The notes beneath the pieces are model-generated. The model was not told the DNA's origin and did not search any database. It saw only the letters and a program-made list of their open reading frames with translations. Position numbers and translations under genes: made by a program. From Mortierella sp. BCC40632 (taxonomy: Eukaryota; Mortierellomycota; Mortierellomycetes; Mortierellales; Mortierellaceae), in NCBI GenBank assembly GCA_011634665.1, contig WAEK01000018.1, positions 528,501 through 592,500 on the forward strand: 64,000 nt of DNA, read 5' to 3'. Shown here piece by piece: positions 51,604-63,469 of this stretch (position 1 is its first letter; each line of letters starts with the position of its first letter).

Positions 51604-54139
51604 AAAAAAGTTGTTTCTGCATCACTGTAGTTTATGATTCTCTAACGTGTTTGCATGTCTTGACCTTTTGTCCTCCTTTTCATAGAGACGTGGTGTCGTT
51701 CAACTCTTGTGTAAAGAGATTCACGCGACATTGTTGGATATTTACGAGACCTGTGTTGGAGGTGAAGATGTGAGTCCGGTCTACATCTCGAGACGCTCCA
51801 AATTGTTTCTTTTTTATTTTACGCATCTGAAAGGCATGGCCAGCAAGCTGTTTAGCGGAATCTGTCGCACGACCGAAGAGGCCTCGGACTGCCGGGATAC
51901 CCTGCGATATCTTTTGTTTTTTCTGAGAAGGTAATGGCTATGCAAAAACAAGCTCTCTGGAGGCAAGAGTGAGAGAAAGGGGATCTCCTTGGCCTTGAAT
52001 GCCCATTTTAACTGCGAAAATTGATTTTCATCTGAATGGTAGCCGTGTGCTATCAAGTACATCCATCAAAAAAAATTATCCGGCAGTTCAGGCAAATCTG
52101 GAAAAATATGTCGGAGTATTGGAAGACACTGTCGTCGGAGGATTGTTTTCGACCGAAGGACATTCAGAGGATGAGATTCTCAAGGCTCTACAAGAGTTTA
52201 TTATAATGGAAGGACCACGGATACACTTGGATCAACCCATACCCTTATCGGACAGGGAATGGAACATGGGTCGCGTTCATTTTCTCCTAAAGGTTCTCGC
52301 CGCCTATGATGAACTTCCGCCAGTGCTACAGCTTGGACTCTACCCCGAAACGGAAGGTCGTTTTGACCGAACCATTGTCTCGAGGCTAGTAGAGGCGGTG
52401 GCCGCCATGGACCCAATCGAATTTGTCACGGAAGGACAGTCCGGCAGTGAGGTTGAATGCGACGGACTTTATGTCAGTATTCTTTCACACCTCTGTACTT
52501 TTGCCCAATTGATTCAACCCACTCAATTCCAACGACTTCAAATTGAGATGGTGGGACTCTTACTGGGTCGGCATGAGATTTGGGCGTTGATTTCCCGAGA
52601 TTGGTGGACCTGTGTATCTGAGCGACTTGGCCAAGCCTTTACATCCCATCAAGTCGTTGTTCTCACGGAGCTGGTAATAAACATTGCCAGAAAGCATTGT
52701 GGAGATTTGAATGAATTGAAATATTTGATTAACGCTGGGCGGTTTCCTCTTTTGTGTATGTGTGTGCTTTGTGTTAGCTTGATACGCTACCTCTAGGTCG
52801 TGTTAGTCAAAAGATTGGAGATCTCTTAAGCAGTCTACTCTTGCTTCTCGACAACAATTCGCAGGTACGCAAAAGGGTTCGAGTGGAGTTCAAAGTAGGG
52901 TTGATCAGTGGTCGCCGTCATTAGTTTGCTCACCTTTATTTTTTCTTCTTTTTTTCTTCTCTCTTTGTGCGGCCAATGTAGATGACGGTTGCCAAGACGT
53001 TATTGATAAAGATTGGTCGCGGTAGCTACACTTTGATTGCCTCTTTTCCATTCCACAGCTTGGACAGCCCGGTAAATACCCTGAATCGGAAAGAATGCGA
53101 GCTTCAATCTAGCAACAAGGAGAAGCGCACTAACCAAAATCGATTTTTTTTTTGTAACATTTGATGGCTATTGCTCTGTAGTCATTGGGATCGTTAATTG
53201 ACAAGTGTATTGAAGGCTGGCGAAGTGCGATCGATCTCCTTGGAGATGAGCGCCTCGTCCTTGGGACGTTTTATTCAATGGTAAGCTCTCTGTTGCTCTT
53301 TTGCTCTTTTTAATGGAGAAACAAAATGGTCCTTCAATGGTTCATTTCTATCAATTGTACTCATGATACCTGGTTGTCCCTCCTCTCCCCTTTACCTTTC
53401 TTTTTTTTTTTAAAAAAAAAAAAAAAAACTAGCACCAATATGTCAATTGCCTGGGATCTATTCTTGCACACAAGAGTCAACTTTTGGCTTTACCACCTAC
53501 CACTAGAGATATGTTGGTGATTTGGAGTGTCGAGATTATCACGGCGATTCAAGAGCTACTCCAATCGCATGGAGATGATGAACGCGCCTTGGCCAAGATT
53601 TGTTGTACTACCGAGAGTCTTTTCGCGTTTTTACAAACAATGCAACCTCTCCAATCATCCGAGCTTGTGCAGGTATTTTTTTTTCTTTTTATTTATTTAC
53701 ATGTTGGACAAGATCTTTCTGTCATTTGTTTTTTTTGTTGTTAAAGTGAGCTAAACACTGTGTCTCTCTTGTCTGTGCTCCGGGGAAAAAAAAATATATT
53801 GTGCTAGATTCTTGAGACGGTCTTGTCTTGGGAGTCTTTACCAGTAGAGCAAAGACCAGTATCGCGTGTGACCATTGCCACGTTTTTGTCCTCGAGTGTT
53901 GGTGTAAAAGTGACTGACAGTGCACAAAAGGTAATGTATTTGATCCGTGTGAGGGACTTGATTTTGTCGACTAGCCACACTCTGATTGCTTATTTGCTTT
54001 TACTTAAAAATATATATATATATTGTATAATAGGCGAGTCTCGAGAACTCTTTTCAGAAATTGTTTGAGATACTCTTTATCAGTTCTGAATGGACGGTTC
54101 AACATCAAAGTCTTTTAAGTGTGGTACGAGAACCAAGCT

Positions 54140-54170
<31 letters not shown>

Positions 54171-54749
54171 GAATTGCTTGAGAATCACTCCCCTTCCCCT
54201 CCTCTTCAAACTCTAGGAGGGGGAATTCATTTGTAAATCCTCTTACTGACACAATGTGCGCTTTCCACCCTCTAGATGACCATCCGAGAGAGTCCACAGT
54301 TCCGAGGTTGGCTGGACGAGAATCATCTTGGCAAAGGGGCGGCCAAGAGTTTACAAACCCTTGATCGAGATTGTGACCGAGTTCTTTCACGAGGGGGTCG
54401 AACGAATGAACTATGGCGAGAATGGGAAACTGTTCATACAAAGGATACGATCCGAGGTTCTAGACTTCAATCATGGACTCTACAAGATCTTCAGAAACGA
54501 CATCGAGCACCTTTAGACCCTTCTGAATGTATTCAGGCGCTTGCTGTGGCTAAACAGTATCTGTTGGACATTCGAGATGCGAGGGCAATGCGATATGGTG
54601 GAGGTGGCCATAGTCAAGGTAGAGGAGGGGATGATAGGTTTGGGGAGTTGGAATTTCAACACAAGATTGCGGCCGAGTTGGCGACATTGAAAAAACTGGC
54701 GGACATGTATGCTAGTCCGATGTATGTGGATAATAGCTTTACGATGTAA
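50122..54749 (+). CDS. Large all-helical protein of unknown function, 15 exons
   Basis: Fifteen exons join in frame to about 950 residues: 50122-50329, 50438-50580, 50664-50714, 50816-50962, 51085-51184, 51405-51529, 51686-51930, 52043-52673, 52778-52864, 52982-53071, 53182-53280, 53433-53672, 53808-53930, 54034-54123, 54276-54749. The sequence is rich in Leu/Glu helices of about 20-30 residues (LLSELLDIISKEN, VFISLCELTEACFDAIERL, RFDRTIVSRLVEAVAAMD), as in HEAT/ARM-like scaffolds. No catalytic motif is visible and I do not recognise the family. In the last exon the frame between about 54335 and 54515 (SLQTLDRDCDRVLS...) looks non-protein. The +1 frame there (VYKPLIEIVTEFFHEGVER, FIQRIRSEVLDFNHGLYKIF) is typical of the rest of the protein and rejoins at LDPSECIQALAVAKQYLLD. 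So two compensating frame changes or a missed splice are likely. Intron 10's neighbourhood also has alternative GT sites. Confidence 0.75.
51544..51600. repeat. (CA)n microsatellite in intron
   Basis: About 28 CA units lie immediately after the donor of the intron following the exon 51405-51529. Confidence 0.95.
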
Positions 54750-55716
54750 ATAGTAAATACAAATTGTAATTGAAGGGGAAGATTTGATCGTTTTTTTTAA
54801 TGCCAAGAGAGTTGTCATAAGCAAAGGGGGGGGCAAGAGCTAGCGTTAGGATTCAGGAGTCAAAAAGTCAGGGGCAGGAGGCAAAGGCAGTGTTTTGGAA
54901 GGTGAAAGGAGAGGAGCTATGCATCTGTGACAACATGGTGAACAACAAGTCTCGTTTGTCCTGACTTTTTTTTTTTTTATAAGTGAAAGCCATAGCCATT
55001 GTTTTTTGGTGGACTCCTTTAGGTGCATCAGAAAAAGAGCTTTGATTTTGGAGAGGCATGGATCCATTACATGCTAATAGAGTTATGGAGTATTTTTTTT
55101 TTAGAAAGAGAGGGGTTTGTAAAAAAAAAAAAAAGATTAGGTGAGCGATCCAGTCATGTGTTGAGTGAGCAATAGAACAACGAGATAGGGTACAGAGGGC
55201 ACCGCTAATAATTTTTTTTTTTTTTTTTTTTTTTTAAAAAGCATGCATTATGCCAGTCAAGGTTCCACCCTATTTGGTCAGAAGATAGAACCAACAGGAA
55301 GCAAAGAGATGTATGCGGATCAAAATAAGGATTTTTTTTCTTTACCTTTTGAGAGGTATGGCTTGTTCTTGAATGGGGACGAGCGAGGGAGAGAGACTTT
55401 TAGGATTGAGTTGGGATGGGAGAGCGAGAGCGAGAGCACCTCCCTTTGTGTTTCCTGCTTCTCAGTTACCATTGCCATAGAAGAGAGAAGTGTTTTTTTT
55501 TTCTTCTTTTTTTTTTTTTCTTCTTCTTTTTCTTCTTTTTCTTCTTCTTTTTCTTCTTCTTTCATCTTTTTTTCCCGAGTGGCTAAAACTTGAGCTTCAA
55601 CCACTTGTTGGTCCTAATGGTCAAATAAAAATAAAAATAAAGTAGTGTAAGAACCCCTTTCGCTTGGAAAAAACAACAGCAACAACAGCAACAATCAAGC
55701 ACCAAAAAAAAATCTT
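54750..55716. other. Convergent 3' intergenic region
   Basis: The stretch holds T-runs (about 55211-55235) and a TTC/TTTTTC-rich segment (55493-55572). Frames are low-complexity Lys/Glu or Phe/Ser. No gene is supported. Confidence 0.5.
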
Positions 55717-57884
55717 TTACTTTGCATCGCCTCCCTTGGAAGTCTCAAAGCTCCGCACACTAGCAGCATCGTTTCCCTGAGAGTGCGAGGATACACCCGA
55801 GGCTGCCACACCTCCATTCCTCAATCGTTCCATCAACTCGTGTCGCTTTCGTTCACCATCCTTGCTCTGCCAACTCTTGAGCAACGCCTTCATGGCCTTC
55901 TTGTCCGGACTCCTTGCTCGTTGAAGTGCATTCAGAATACTCTGAGGCTCGGACGAGGCCAAGTCCCATTCAAGTAAATACCGAGCTGAATCCAACTTGT
56001 TGAACAAGGCCGCTACCTCGAGTGTGTTCATGCCTTCCTTGTTGGGGATCGTGGTCTCGGCACCATTGTCGAGCAAGAGCTTGATCAACGAAGGGTCATC
56101 ATGTTTCATCAACACATTCTGAAGCACTGTATTCCCGTTCTCATTCGTCAAGTTCACATTGGCGCCATAGGAGATCAACAACTTCATGACAGCATAGGGT
56201 TGAACACCTTGCCATGCTGTTCGATGCAACAGAGTTGAACGGGAATTGTTGCGTTGATCGGGCGAGACGCCATTGTTGAGATGCATTTGCACCGCTGCCA
56301 GGTCTCCTAACTCTGCTGCCTCCCAAATATCGGGGATCATCTCTCCACCGTATTCACCTCCAACAGGGACTCCGACTGTTTGGTACAGCTCCGAGGGAGG
56401 GATCAAGAAGGTCTGACCGGGGAAAGTACCCTGGAGGAGGAATGAGCCTTGTTGTTGAAGAGTCGCATTGGCTGGAAGAGTCATGCTCAAATCCGTGACA
56501 GTGTCCGAAGCTGTGGGGCGATAGGTGCTTTCTGAATTGGGAATCTCGACCTTGAACTCGTTTCTATTAGAATAAGAAAATGGGTTTTTTTTCTTGTTAG
56601 TTTTCTCTGTTCTCTTTGATATTCACATTAAAAAGCAAACAACAAGAAACCATGAAGGCCAACTCACCCATCAGCATTGCTGGACGCAACCGAAGGTGCT
56701 GTGTTGGAAGGCTCGGGTTCGGTGGTGGTGGTAGGATGAGGACCCATATAGTTTTCCATGAAATTCGAATGCCCCGCTGCCGCAGACTCTCCATTCTCTT
56801 CCCCTGCTGCTGCTGCTATTGCCACTGCAGTCCCATCCAACGTCAATGTCGAGGGTGAGGTCAAACTCGCAAGCCGTACCATACTGGGAGGAGCAATGGC
56901 GGTCGCATTTCTGGGTGGGGGCGAATAAGTCGTGGCGGCGACATAGGGTTTGGCCTGACCCGCAGACGATGGTGGAGCAGCAAGGATGCCTCCAGGAGTC
57001 GTGACCGAAGGAGGAGGTTGATACGCCGAGGCTCCAGCAGCAGAAGTGGCTGGTAGAGCCTTATTAAAGGACGAAGGAGGTGGAGCCGTGTAATTGTTTG
57101 GACCCGCCACATTGTTGCCAGCGCTTGGTGGCGGTGCATAGGTGGTGGATGGGACATAGGTCGTGGCGTTGCCAAAGACCGAGAGTGGGTTGGGTCCAGG
57201 GGTCGTTGGTGTGGTCGCTGTCGCCGTTGTTGCCGCTGGCACAGCCGCGGCAGTCGAGGTCGGTGGAGGAGGCGTGAAGCTAAGGCCAACGGGAACAGGG
57301 AACTGAGCCGCAAATCCAGCCGTAGACGAAGGTTGAGTCAAGGATGGCTGTTGGTGTAGGGGCTGAGGTTGTGGTTGCGGCTGAGGTTGCGGCTGAAGTT
57401 GCAGTTGTGGCTGTGGTTGTTGTTGCTGCTGCAGTATCTGCTGAGCAGATGGAGGCGGAGACGGAGCAACGATCGTGTCCTTGGCAGTCAGGGTGGAAGA
57501 AGCAGCAGTAGTTGTGGTAGTGGTCGTGGTAGTGGACGCTGTTGTCGAACTAGAGACACGTCTGTCGGAGCGTGGAGGAAGAGTGACAGATCCATGTTGT
57601 CCAATGCTGTTGCGTGGGAAGGTATTGGCGGTGGTGGCGCTGGGGGTGGTGTTTCCAGCACCGTTCCTGTCTGTCCAGATCTTTTCAACGCTTGTTTTAG
57701 CGGAGGTAGCCGAAGGGGCGAATGCACCCCTACCCAAACCAAACCAAACCAAACCAAAAGAGAGCCGCAAGATAAGAAGAAAAGATTATGTGTGGTTAGC
57801 AAAGCTGCGTCTTTCTCTCTCGAATGCATTAAGGTGACAACCTGGCTCGTGTCACTCTTCCCCTTTCCCTTTGCCTTTCCTCAT
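55717..57884 (-). CDS. Pro/Gln-rich ankyrin-repeat protein
   Basis: The model has three exons (57884-57856, 57729-56668, 56563-55717) and about 645 residues. The first exon is tentative. It was chosen because its GTGACA donor restores phase with the AG before GAFAPSATSAK and supplies an ATG. Residues 10-370 are low-complexity Ser/Thr/Pro/Gln/Ala. Ankyrin repeats occupy about 440-560: MIPDIWEAAELGDLAAVQMH, STLLHRTAWQGVQPYAVMKL, ENGNTVLQNVLMKHDDPSLI and EGMNTLEVAALFNKLDSARY. A helical, charged C-terminus follows. A protein-interaction role is inferred from ankyrins only. The start is just 57 nt from the septin-like stop, so either the genes are very tight or the true start lies elsewhere. Confidence 0.75.
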
Positions 57885-57940
57885 AACCGTTAGTGAACTC
57901 TCTTTTTTTTTTTTTTCTTCTACTTCTTCTTCTTCCTATT

Positions 57941-58831
57941 TTACCTCCACTCAATGACCTTGTGCGCTGCATCCTCTTGCAAGTGTCGGATACGGTCGTA
58001 GAGACAGAGGTCTACCAACTGTTGCATCTCGCTCGCATGGTAGTTGCCTTCCTCATCCTGACGTGTGCTGATGACAAAGGGAGGAGCGCCCCATTGACGC
58101 TGCTCGGTCATGCGCTCAATAGTCTCGAGGTCAGACCCAAAGGTGTGGATCTTGATTCCATTGAGCTTGAGCTGGCGGAGCATGCGGCGCTTGAGGACCC
58201 AGAGCTCGTTCTTGGAGAGAGTGTCGGCCTTGGTGATGATAGGCACCAGGTTGACGCGTTCATGGATCATCTTCATATACAGAATGTCGATCGGCTTGAG
58301 TTCGTACAACACAAAGTAAAAGGCACAGGTCGGGAGTGTGTGTGCACGTGCGCCAGCGATCAGGAACCAGGCCAGCTGAGCAGAAGGGATCGCGGGCGAG
58401 AAGAAGGAGGTGACCGTGTGGAGGTGGTGGTTGAGGTAGTCGTCCGTCATCGAGATGACCGTCGATGGGTTCGTGGTCGACGAGTACCCAGGCAGGGTCA
58501 CAAAGGTAATGTCGCGCGCGGGGATACTGACCATTGGCGGGAGCAAACCCAGTGGGTCGTCAAAGGGTGAGCGACCATTGGAACCGTCCATCTCGTCCTC
58601 GTCCTCTTCAAAGACCGGCCCAGCCTCGACACGAACGCTGGGTAGGCGGATGGCAGCGGGGGAGAGGAGAGCGGATGACTTTGGGGCGGGAATGACCTCT
58701 TCAAAGGCCTCCCGGGTCTGGATGTTGGAGAGAGTCCATTCGAATGTCTCGATGAATGAACTCTTGCCGACACCAACGTCGCCAAGGAGAAGGAATCGGA
58801 GTGCTGCTGCAGAGCCACTGGTGTCGTTCAT
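57941..58831 (-). CDS. Divergent septin-like GTPase
   Basis: A single exon of 296 residues starts at MNDTSGSAAALRF. The P-loop GDVGVGKSS (G1) and the G4 motif in LVPIITKADTLSKNE match the septin pattern (AKADTL). PTCAFYFVLYELKPIDILYM recalls the septin block between Switch II and G4, and the G3 position reads LPGYSS. Septins polymerise into filaments at septa and the cortex. This protein lacks the usual N-terminal polybasic region and the C-terminal coiled coil, and has an acidic insert (about residues 70-85, EEDEDEMDG). It is probably a non-canonical septin or septin-derived GTPase rather than a core subunit. The long upstream open frame has no suitable ATG in a septin-like context. Confidence 0.8.
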   Translation of the reverse strand: MNDTSGSAAALRFLLLGDVGVGKSSFIETFEWTLSNIQTREAFEEVIPAPKSSALLSPAAIRLPSVRVEAGPVFEEDEDEMDGSNGRSPFDDPLGLLPPMVSIPARDITFVTLPGYSSTTNPSTVISMTDDYLNHHLHTVTSFFSPAIPSAQLAWFLIAGARAHTLPTCAFYFVLYELKPIDILYMKMIHERVNLVPIITKADTLSKNELWVLKRRMLRQLKLNGIKIHTFGSDLETIERMTEQRQWGAPPFVISTRQDEEGNYHASEMQQLVDLCLYDRIRHLQEDAAHKVIEWR

Positions 58832-60071
58832 GATGAGAGGATCTGTGAAGGAAGGAGAAAGAGAATGAAGGTGTAAGAGAGTGTGTATATGGGTGAGATG
58901 GAGGAAATGAAGGACGAGTTGAGTGGGAGAGAGTGGAAGGGGGAGAAAGAAGGAAGGGGGAGAGATGTCAAGGCAAAGGCGGATCCAGGGCATCCAAACC
59001 ATCCTCCAGGAATAGCATCGGGTCCAAGCAGCAGTCAACAGCATCAAAAAAAGAAGACGAAAAAAAAAAAAAAAAAAACGCACAACATTCACCAAGAGCG
59101 AGTGAACAATGAATGAAAGAAGACTGATAGTCGATCGACTCGAGAGACTAGTGTCGACGAGTACAAGGATAATGTCTCGAGAGTGAACTCAGGTACCAGG
59201 TACAGGTTGCCTGTAATGAAGAAAAAAGAGAAAGGAGCAAAGAGAGAGAGAGAAAGAGAGAGAGAGAGAAGAGATGATTGTGACAGGACCACACACACAC
59301 ACACAGAAAAAGGAATGCAGTAAGATGCGGTTCCGATAGGATCAGGGGAGCTGTGTGTGTATTTGTGAGTGAGAGAGTGAGAGTGAATGTGAATGAAAGT
59401 GAGAGACAAGGAGGAGACGGTCGTTACCTGCGGACGCAGTCTGGGTAATGCAATGAGTGCTAGGAGGATGCGATGCAAGGGTGTTGGTAGAGAATAGAGA
59501 AGAAAAAAAAAATAAAAAAAAATAAAAGAGAAAGAGGAGGAGGAAGTAACGATGGAGGATGGATGGTGGGCGAAGGCGGATGCAAGGAAGGGGATGGGGG
59601 AAGGGAGAGATGATGATGATGACTACAACGACAAGCAACAGTGACAACAAGCGCGGGAGCTGAAAAGAAGAGAGAGAGAAAGTGAAGAGGCGTTTGTCCC
59701 CGTGCTTTCTCTCTCTCTCACTCTCTCTTGTCCAGCAACCGAGGAGGACAAGAAGAGAGAGAGCATTGAGCACAGAGCATCAATGAGCAAGAGACAGTCG
59801 TCCTCTAGGGCTGGTCACAGACCGATAATTATGAAGTTCTCTCTCTCTCTCTCTTGCTCTTGCTCTTGCTCTTTTACTCTGTATAAGTGACCATGCCCAG
59901 TTAGGATGGCGATAGCCTTCCTAGACCAAAGATACCTCGGAGACCGAGATAGATACCGGGATGGAGATTCGCTGTAGACATCCTCTGTATGAAGACCAAA
60001 AGGGAGAAGCCAAGTCTAGAAAGATGTAGGCTCTGCTAGAGACCATTTCACAAGTCAACCCATGTGTTCCG

Positions 60072-60109
<38 letters not shown>

Positions 60110-60681
60110 CTTCAGCAGCGATAGGATGTTTGAGGTTTGACAACAACAGCAGTCTGAGCAGGGCAACGGACGACCATGCGCCGAGGACGAGACAACATGA
60201 GCCACCGCCATGACACAGTAGACGATCGGTGTCGGGGTGATGGATGAGAGAAAGAGAGAGGAGATAGAGTGAGTGAGGGAGAGAGACTGGGAAAGCGTGA
60301 GTCTGTGTCCACATTGGGTATCCTGGGAGTGATCGAGTGATGGAGTGATAGCCACGTCTGTGTGTGCTTGTTTGTTGATCCATGGTGCGATCAGCACTAG
60401 AGGACAGAGAGTGGAGAAACGAGTAAGCAACAAGGACAGAAAAGGTTTTGTCTCTGAGGCTGAGGAACTGGAGCGTGGCATGACTTGTTGCTCCCGCGTG
60501 TGACAACACGCGCTTCGTTCGTTCGTTCGTTCGTTCGTTCGTTCGTTCTTCTTCTTCCCTTTTTTTTTCACTCAAAGCTCTCTTTCTTCTCTTCCTTGAT
60601 CATTCATCCTCCATCCCCACTCTCCCATTCCCTCATCCACTTTATATTTTTTATTCTTTTTACTCTTCTCAAGTTACACGC
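58832..60681. promoter_or_regulatory. Divergent intergenic region with dense microsatellites
   Basis: 1.85 kb contains GA and CT tracts (59240-59270, 59707-59730, 59839-59861, 60073-60108) and a GTTC tetranucleotide repeat (60513-60549). The open frames are low-complexity Ser/Leu or Arg/Glu. It separates the septin-like gene and the PITP gene, which read away from each other. Confidence 0.5.
60513..60549. repeat. (GTTC)n tetranucleotide repeat
   Basis: About nine GTTC units lie roughly 140 bp upstream of the PITP start codon. Confidence 0.95.
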
Positions 60682-61849
60682 ATGATCATCAAGGAGTACC
60701 GCATCACCAACAACTGCTCCTGTGCAGAGTACCAGGTACATCTCTCTTCTCCGCATCTAACCCCGCCTCCCACTAACGCGCATTGCCTCACTCACTCATA
60801 CTCACTCTCTCTCTTTCTCCCATCGTCTCTCCTGCTCTCCATTCTAGGTGGCTCAATTGTTCAATGTCGCCGAGATGTCCAAGGCTGAGAGTGGTGGTGG
60901 CGAGGGTGTCGAGATTTTAGCCAACGAGCCCTACCAGGATGAGATTCGTAAGGGTCAATTCACTCACAAGGTATCCTCATCTCTCCCACAAATACACACA
61001 CACACACACACAAGCCCTCTCTCTCTCCGAGACATTTCAAGGACTCGGCTATGCTTCTGCTGTCCTGAACGACACTAACCTTTGCACTGTCCGCTGCTTT
61101 TGCAATTGTCTGTTGGTAGATCTATCATCTCGAGTCTAGAATCCCTTCCTGGATTAGAGCACTCTTGCCTGCTGGCGCCACCAAGTGTCAGGAAAAGGCA
61201 TGGAACGCATTCCCTTGTAAGAAGTCTTGATGACCGGAAGAATTCCACGAGCACAACAGGAGGACAAGATGCGTATCAATGGAGAGACTCATGGTTCAAT
61301 ATTGTGTTGTTTGGTTCCTTAGGGTGCAAGACAGTGATTACAAACGACTACATGGCCGACTACTTTTCGGTCACTGTCGAGTCAATTCATGTGGACGGTG
61401 ACCGTGGTCAACTCGAGAATGCACACAACTTGTCGCCTGAGAAGCTCAAACAGCGTGAGGTGATTACAATCGATGTGGCCAATGACCCCAAGTCGTACTA
61501 TTTGCAGACATTCAACGCAGAAAAGGAGGATGTGTCAGTATTCCGATCGCAGAAGGCACTCCGCGGACCTCTCCAGGGAGAGTGGACCAAGACATGCGAC
61601 CCTGTCATGACCTGCTACAAGCTGGTGTCGATCGAGTTCCGGACATGGGGCCCCCAGTGGCGGATCGAGACGTTTATGCACAATGTGGAGCGCGACCTGT
61701 TTACAAAGTTCCATCGCGAGTTGTTCTGCTCGATGGACAGGTGGTATGGAGTGACGATGGAGGAGATCCGAGAGATGGAGAAGCGGACCAAGGAAGAGCT
61801 AGTGCTCAAGATGGCAACCCCTGCCGCAGCGCCACAGCCCACCAAGTAG
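60682..61849 (+). CDS. Class I phosphatidylinositol transfer protein
   Basis: Four exons (60682-60735, 60848-60970, 61120-61216, 61323-61849) encode 266 residues, the length of animal PITP-alpha. The protein is a START-like single-domain lipid carrier that exchanges phosphatidylinositol and phosphatidylcholine between membranes. [71 protein letters not shown] and [17 protein letters not shown] align with the animal proteins throughout. The third intron donor (T/GTAAGA) and the AG/GGTGC acceptor were fixed by the conserved WCKT. No RdgB-type extension is present. START-type PITPs are uncommon in Dikarya, where Sec14-type PITPs do this job, which supports an early-diverging fungus. Confidence 0.94.
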
Positions 61850-62074
61850 AAAAAAAAAAGGAGGCGGAAGAAGAAAAAGCTAGGGTTTTGGTCCAAAGGA
61901 AGAAAAAGGAGACCCAGAGGGTGTAAACAGCGATAGCCAGGGGAGGAGGTCAGGAGCTTAGAAGTAAATCATGTGAGCGTTCCTAAATTTATTCACTCTT
62001 TCTTGTTCATTCTCATTTTTTGTTTGTTCGTGTTTGTGTTTGTCCACACTGCACTTTGTTCGTTGACCATTCTA

Positions 62075-62107
<33 letters not shown>

Positions 62108-62916
62108 GCTCCATGGTATTCGAAAATGTACAGAATGAGGCTTTGTCCAAAGAGGAATGAATCGATTTCTTTTTTTCTGTTTTGTTCTTGTTCTTCCCGA
62201 GATCATGTTGTTGATGTAACGTGCAACTGGGGTGAGGGTGTTTGTCCCTACGACTCCACGAGTCGTTGGGAAGAGTACAGATGGAACAGCTGAGGTGGAT
62301 GATCTATCAGGTTGTTCCTCTCTAAAAGTAGCGAGGCGACATTATTCAAATGAGCGAGAAAGACAAGACAGAGACAGTCAAGAGGCTGATGATTATTCAC
62401 ACCTCGGATCTCTCCGCCTGCCACTGAAGCTAGTATTGCAGGTTGATATGATCTTAGCTTTACACGGCTGCCTTTGCTTGGACGAGTAAAGGAGTTGATA
62501 TCACTCAAAGTATAAAATTCTCTTCAGGTCGATAGGATAGGGCTATGGCTGACTGAAGATCTATGTGAAATGGACAAAGGACAGGTTCAGTTTCAAAAAA
62601 AAAAAAAAAAAAAAAAAGACACTACTACGATGGACCTTTTTAACACTCTTATTTCACAAAATATATTATTTATAACGTGCGCTCGCTCACCCTCTCTCTC
62701 TCTCTCTTATTTTTCTTGTCTCTCTTGTCTCTCTTCTCCCCTTTCTGCAAAGGCACGGTACTCAAAAAAAAAAAAAAAAAAAAAGACGCGCCTGCAATGC
62801 AGCATCTTCGCCATCTCCCACACCCGTGCCCCGCGCACGCACACTCCCCTTTGCTCACGGACGCTAATAGGACGCGACAAAGAGTGCTCACTCCCTCCCC
62901 TCTCTCTCTTTTCTCA

Positions 62917-62918
<2 letters not shown>

Positions 62919-62989
<71 letters not shown>
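62919..62989. repeat. (CT)n microsatellite
   Basis: About 34 CT units run almost without interruption. Confidence 0.95.
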
Positions 62990-62993
<4 letters not shown>

Positions 62994-63063
62994 CTGCGTG
63001 AACTGGTCATATTATCGATCCCTCGTCTTTTTATTACTTGCACTTTCTTTTCTCTCTCTCTTA

Positions 63064-63098
<35 letters not shown>

Positions 63099-63238
63099 TG
63101 TGCAGTGTCTGTGTCTCTTGCTCTAATCTTTACTGCGTGCCTAAAAATCATTACCCTGTCAGCCGTTGCTTGTGTATGAGGATAAAAAAGAAGGGAGGAA
63201 GAGGAAGAGGGTCCAAGAGCATCTAATCCATTTTAAAT

Positions 63239-63282
<44 letters not shown>

Positions 63283-63416
63283 CTGGTGGTTCTTCTGCCC
63301 TTTTTTTTTTTTTTTTTTTTTTTTGCCCTGTTCCAGTACTCTCTGCGTCAGCAAAAAAAAAAAAAGCTTAACTCTCTTTCTCTCCCTTCATTGTCCGATG
63401 TTGCTTGGGACAGACG

Positions 63417-63418
<2 letters not shown>

Positions 63419-63465
<47 letters not shown>
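63419..63465. repeat. (GA)n microsatellite
   Basis: About 23 GA units lie in noncoding DNA. Confidence 0.95.
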
Positions 63466-63469
<4 letters not shown>

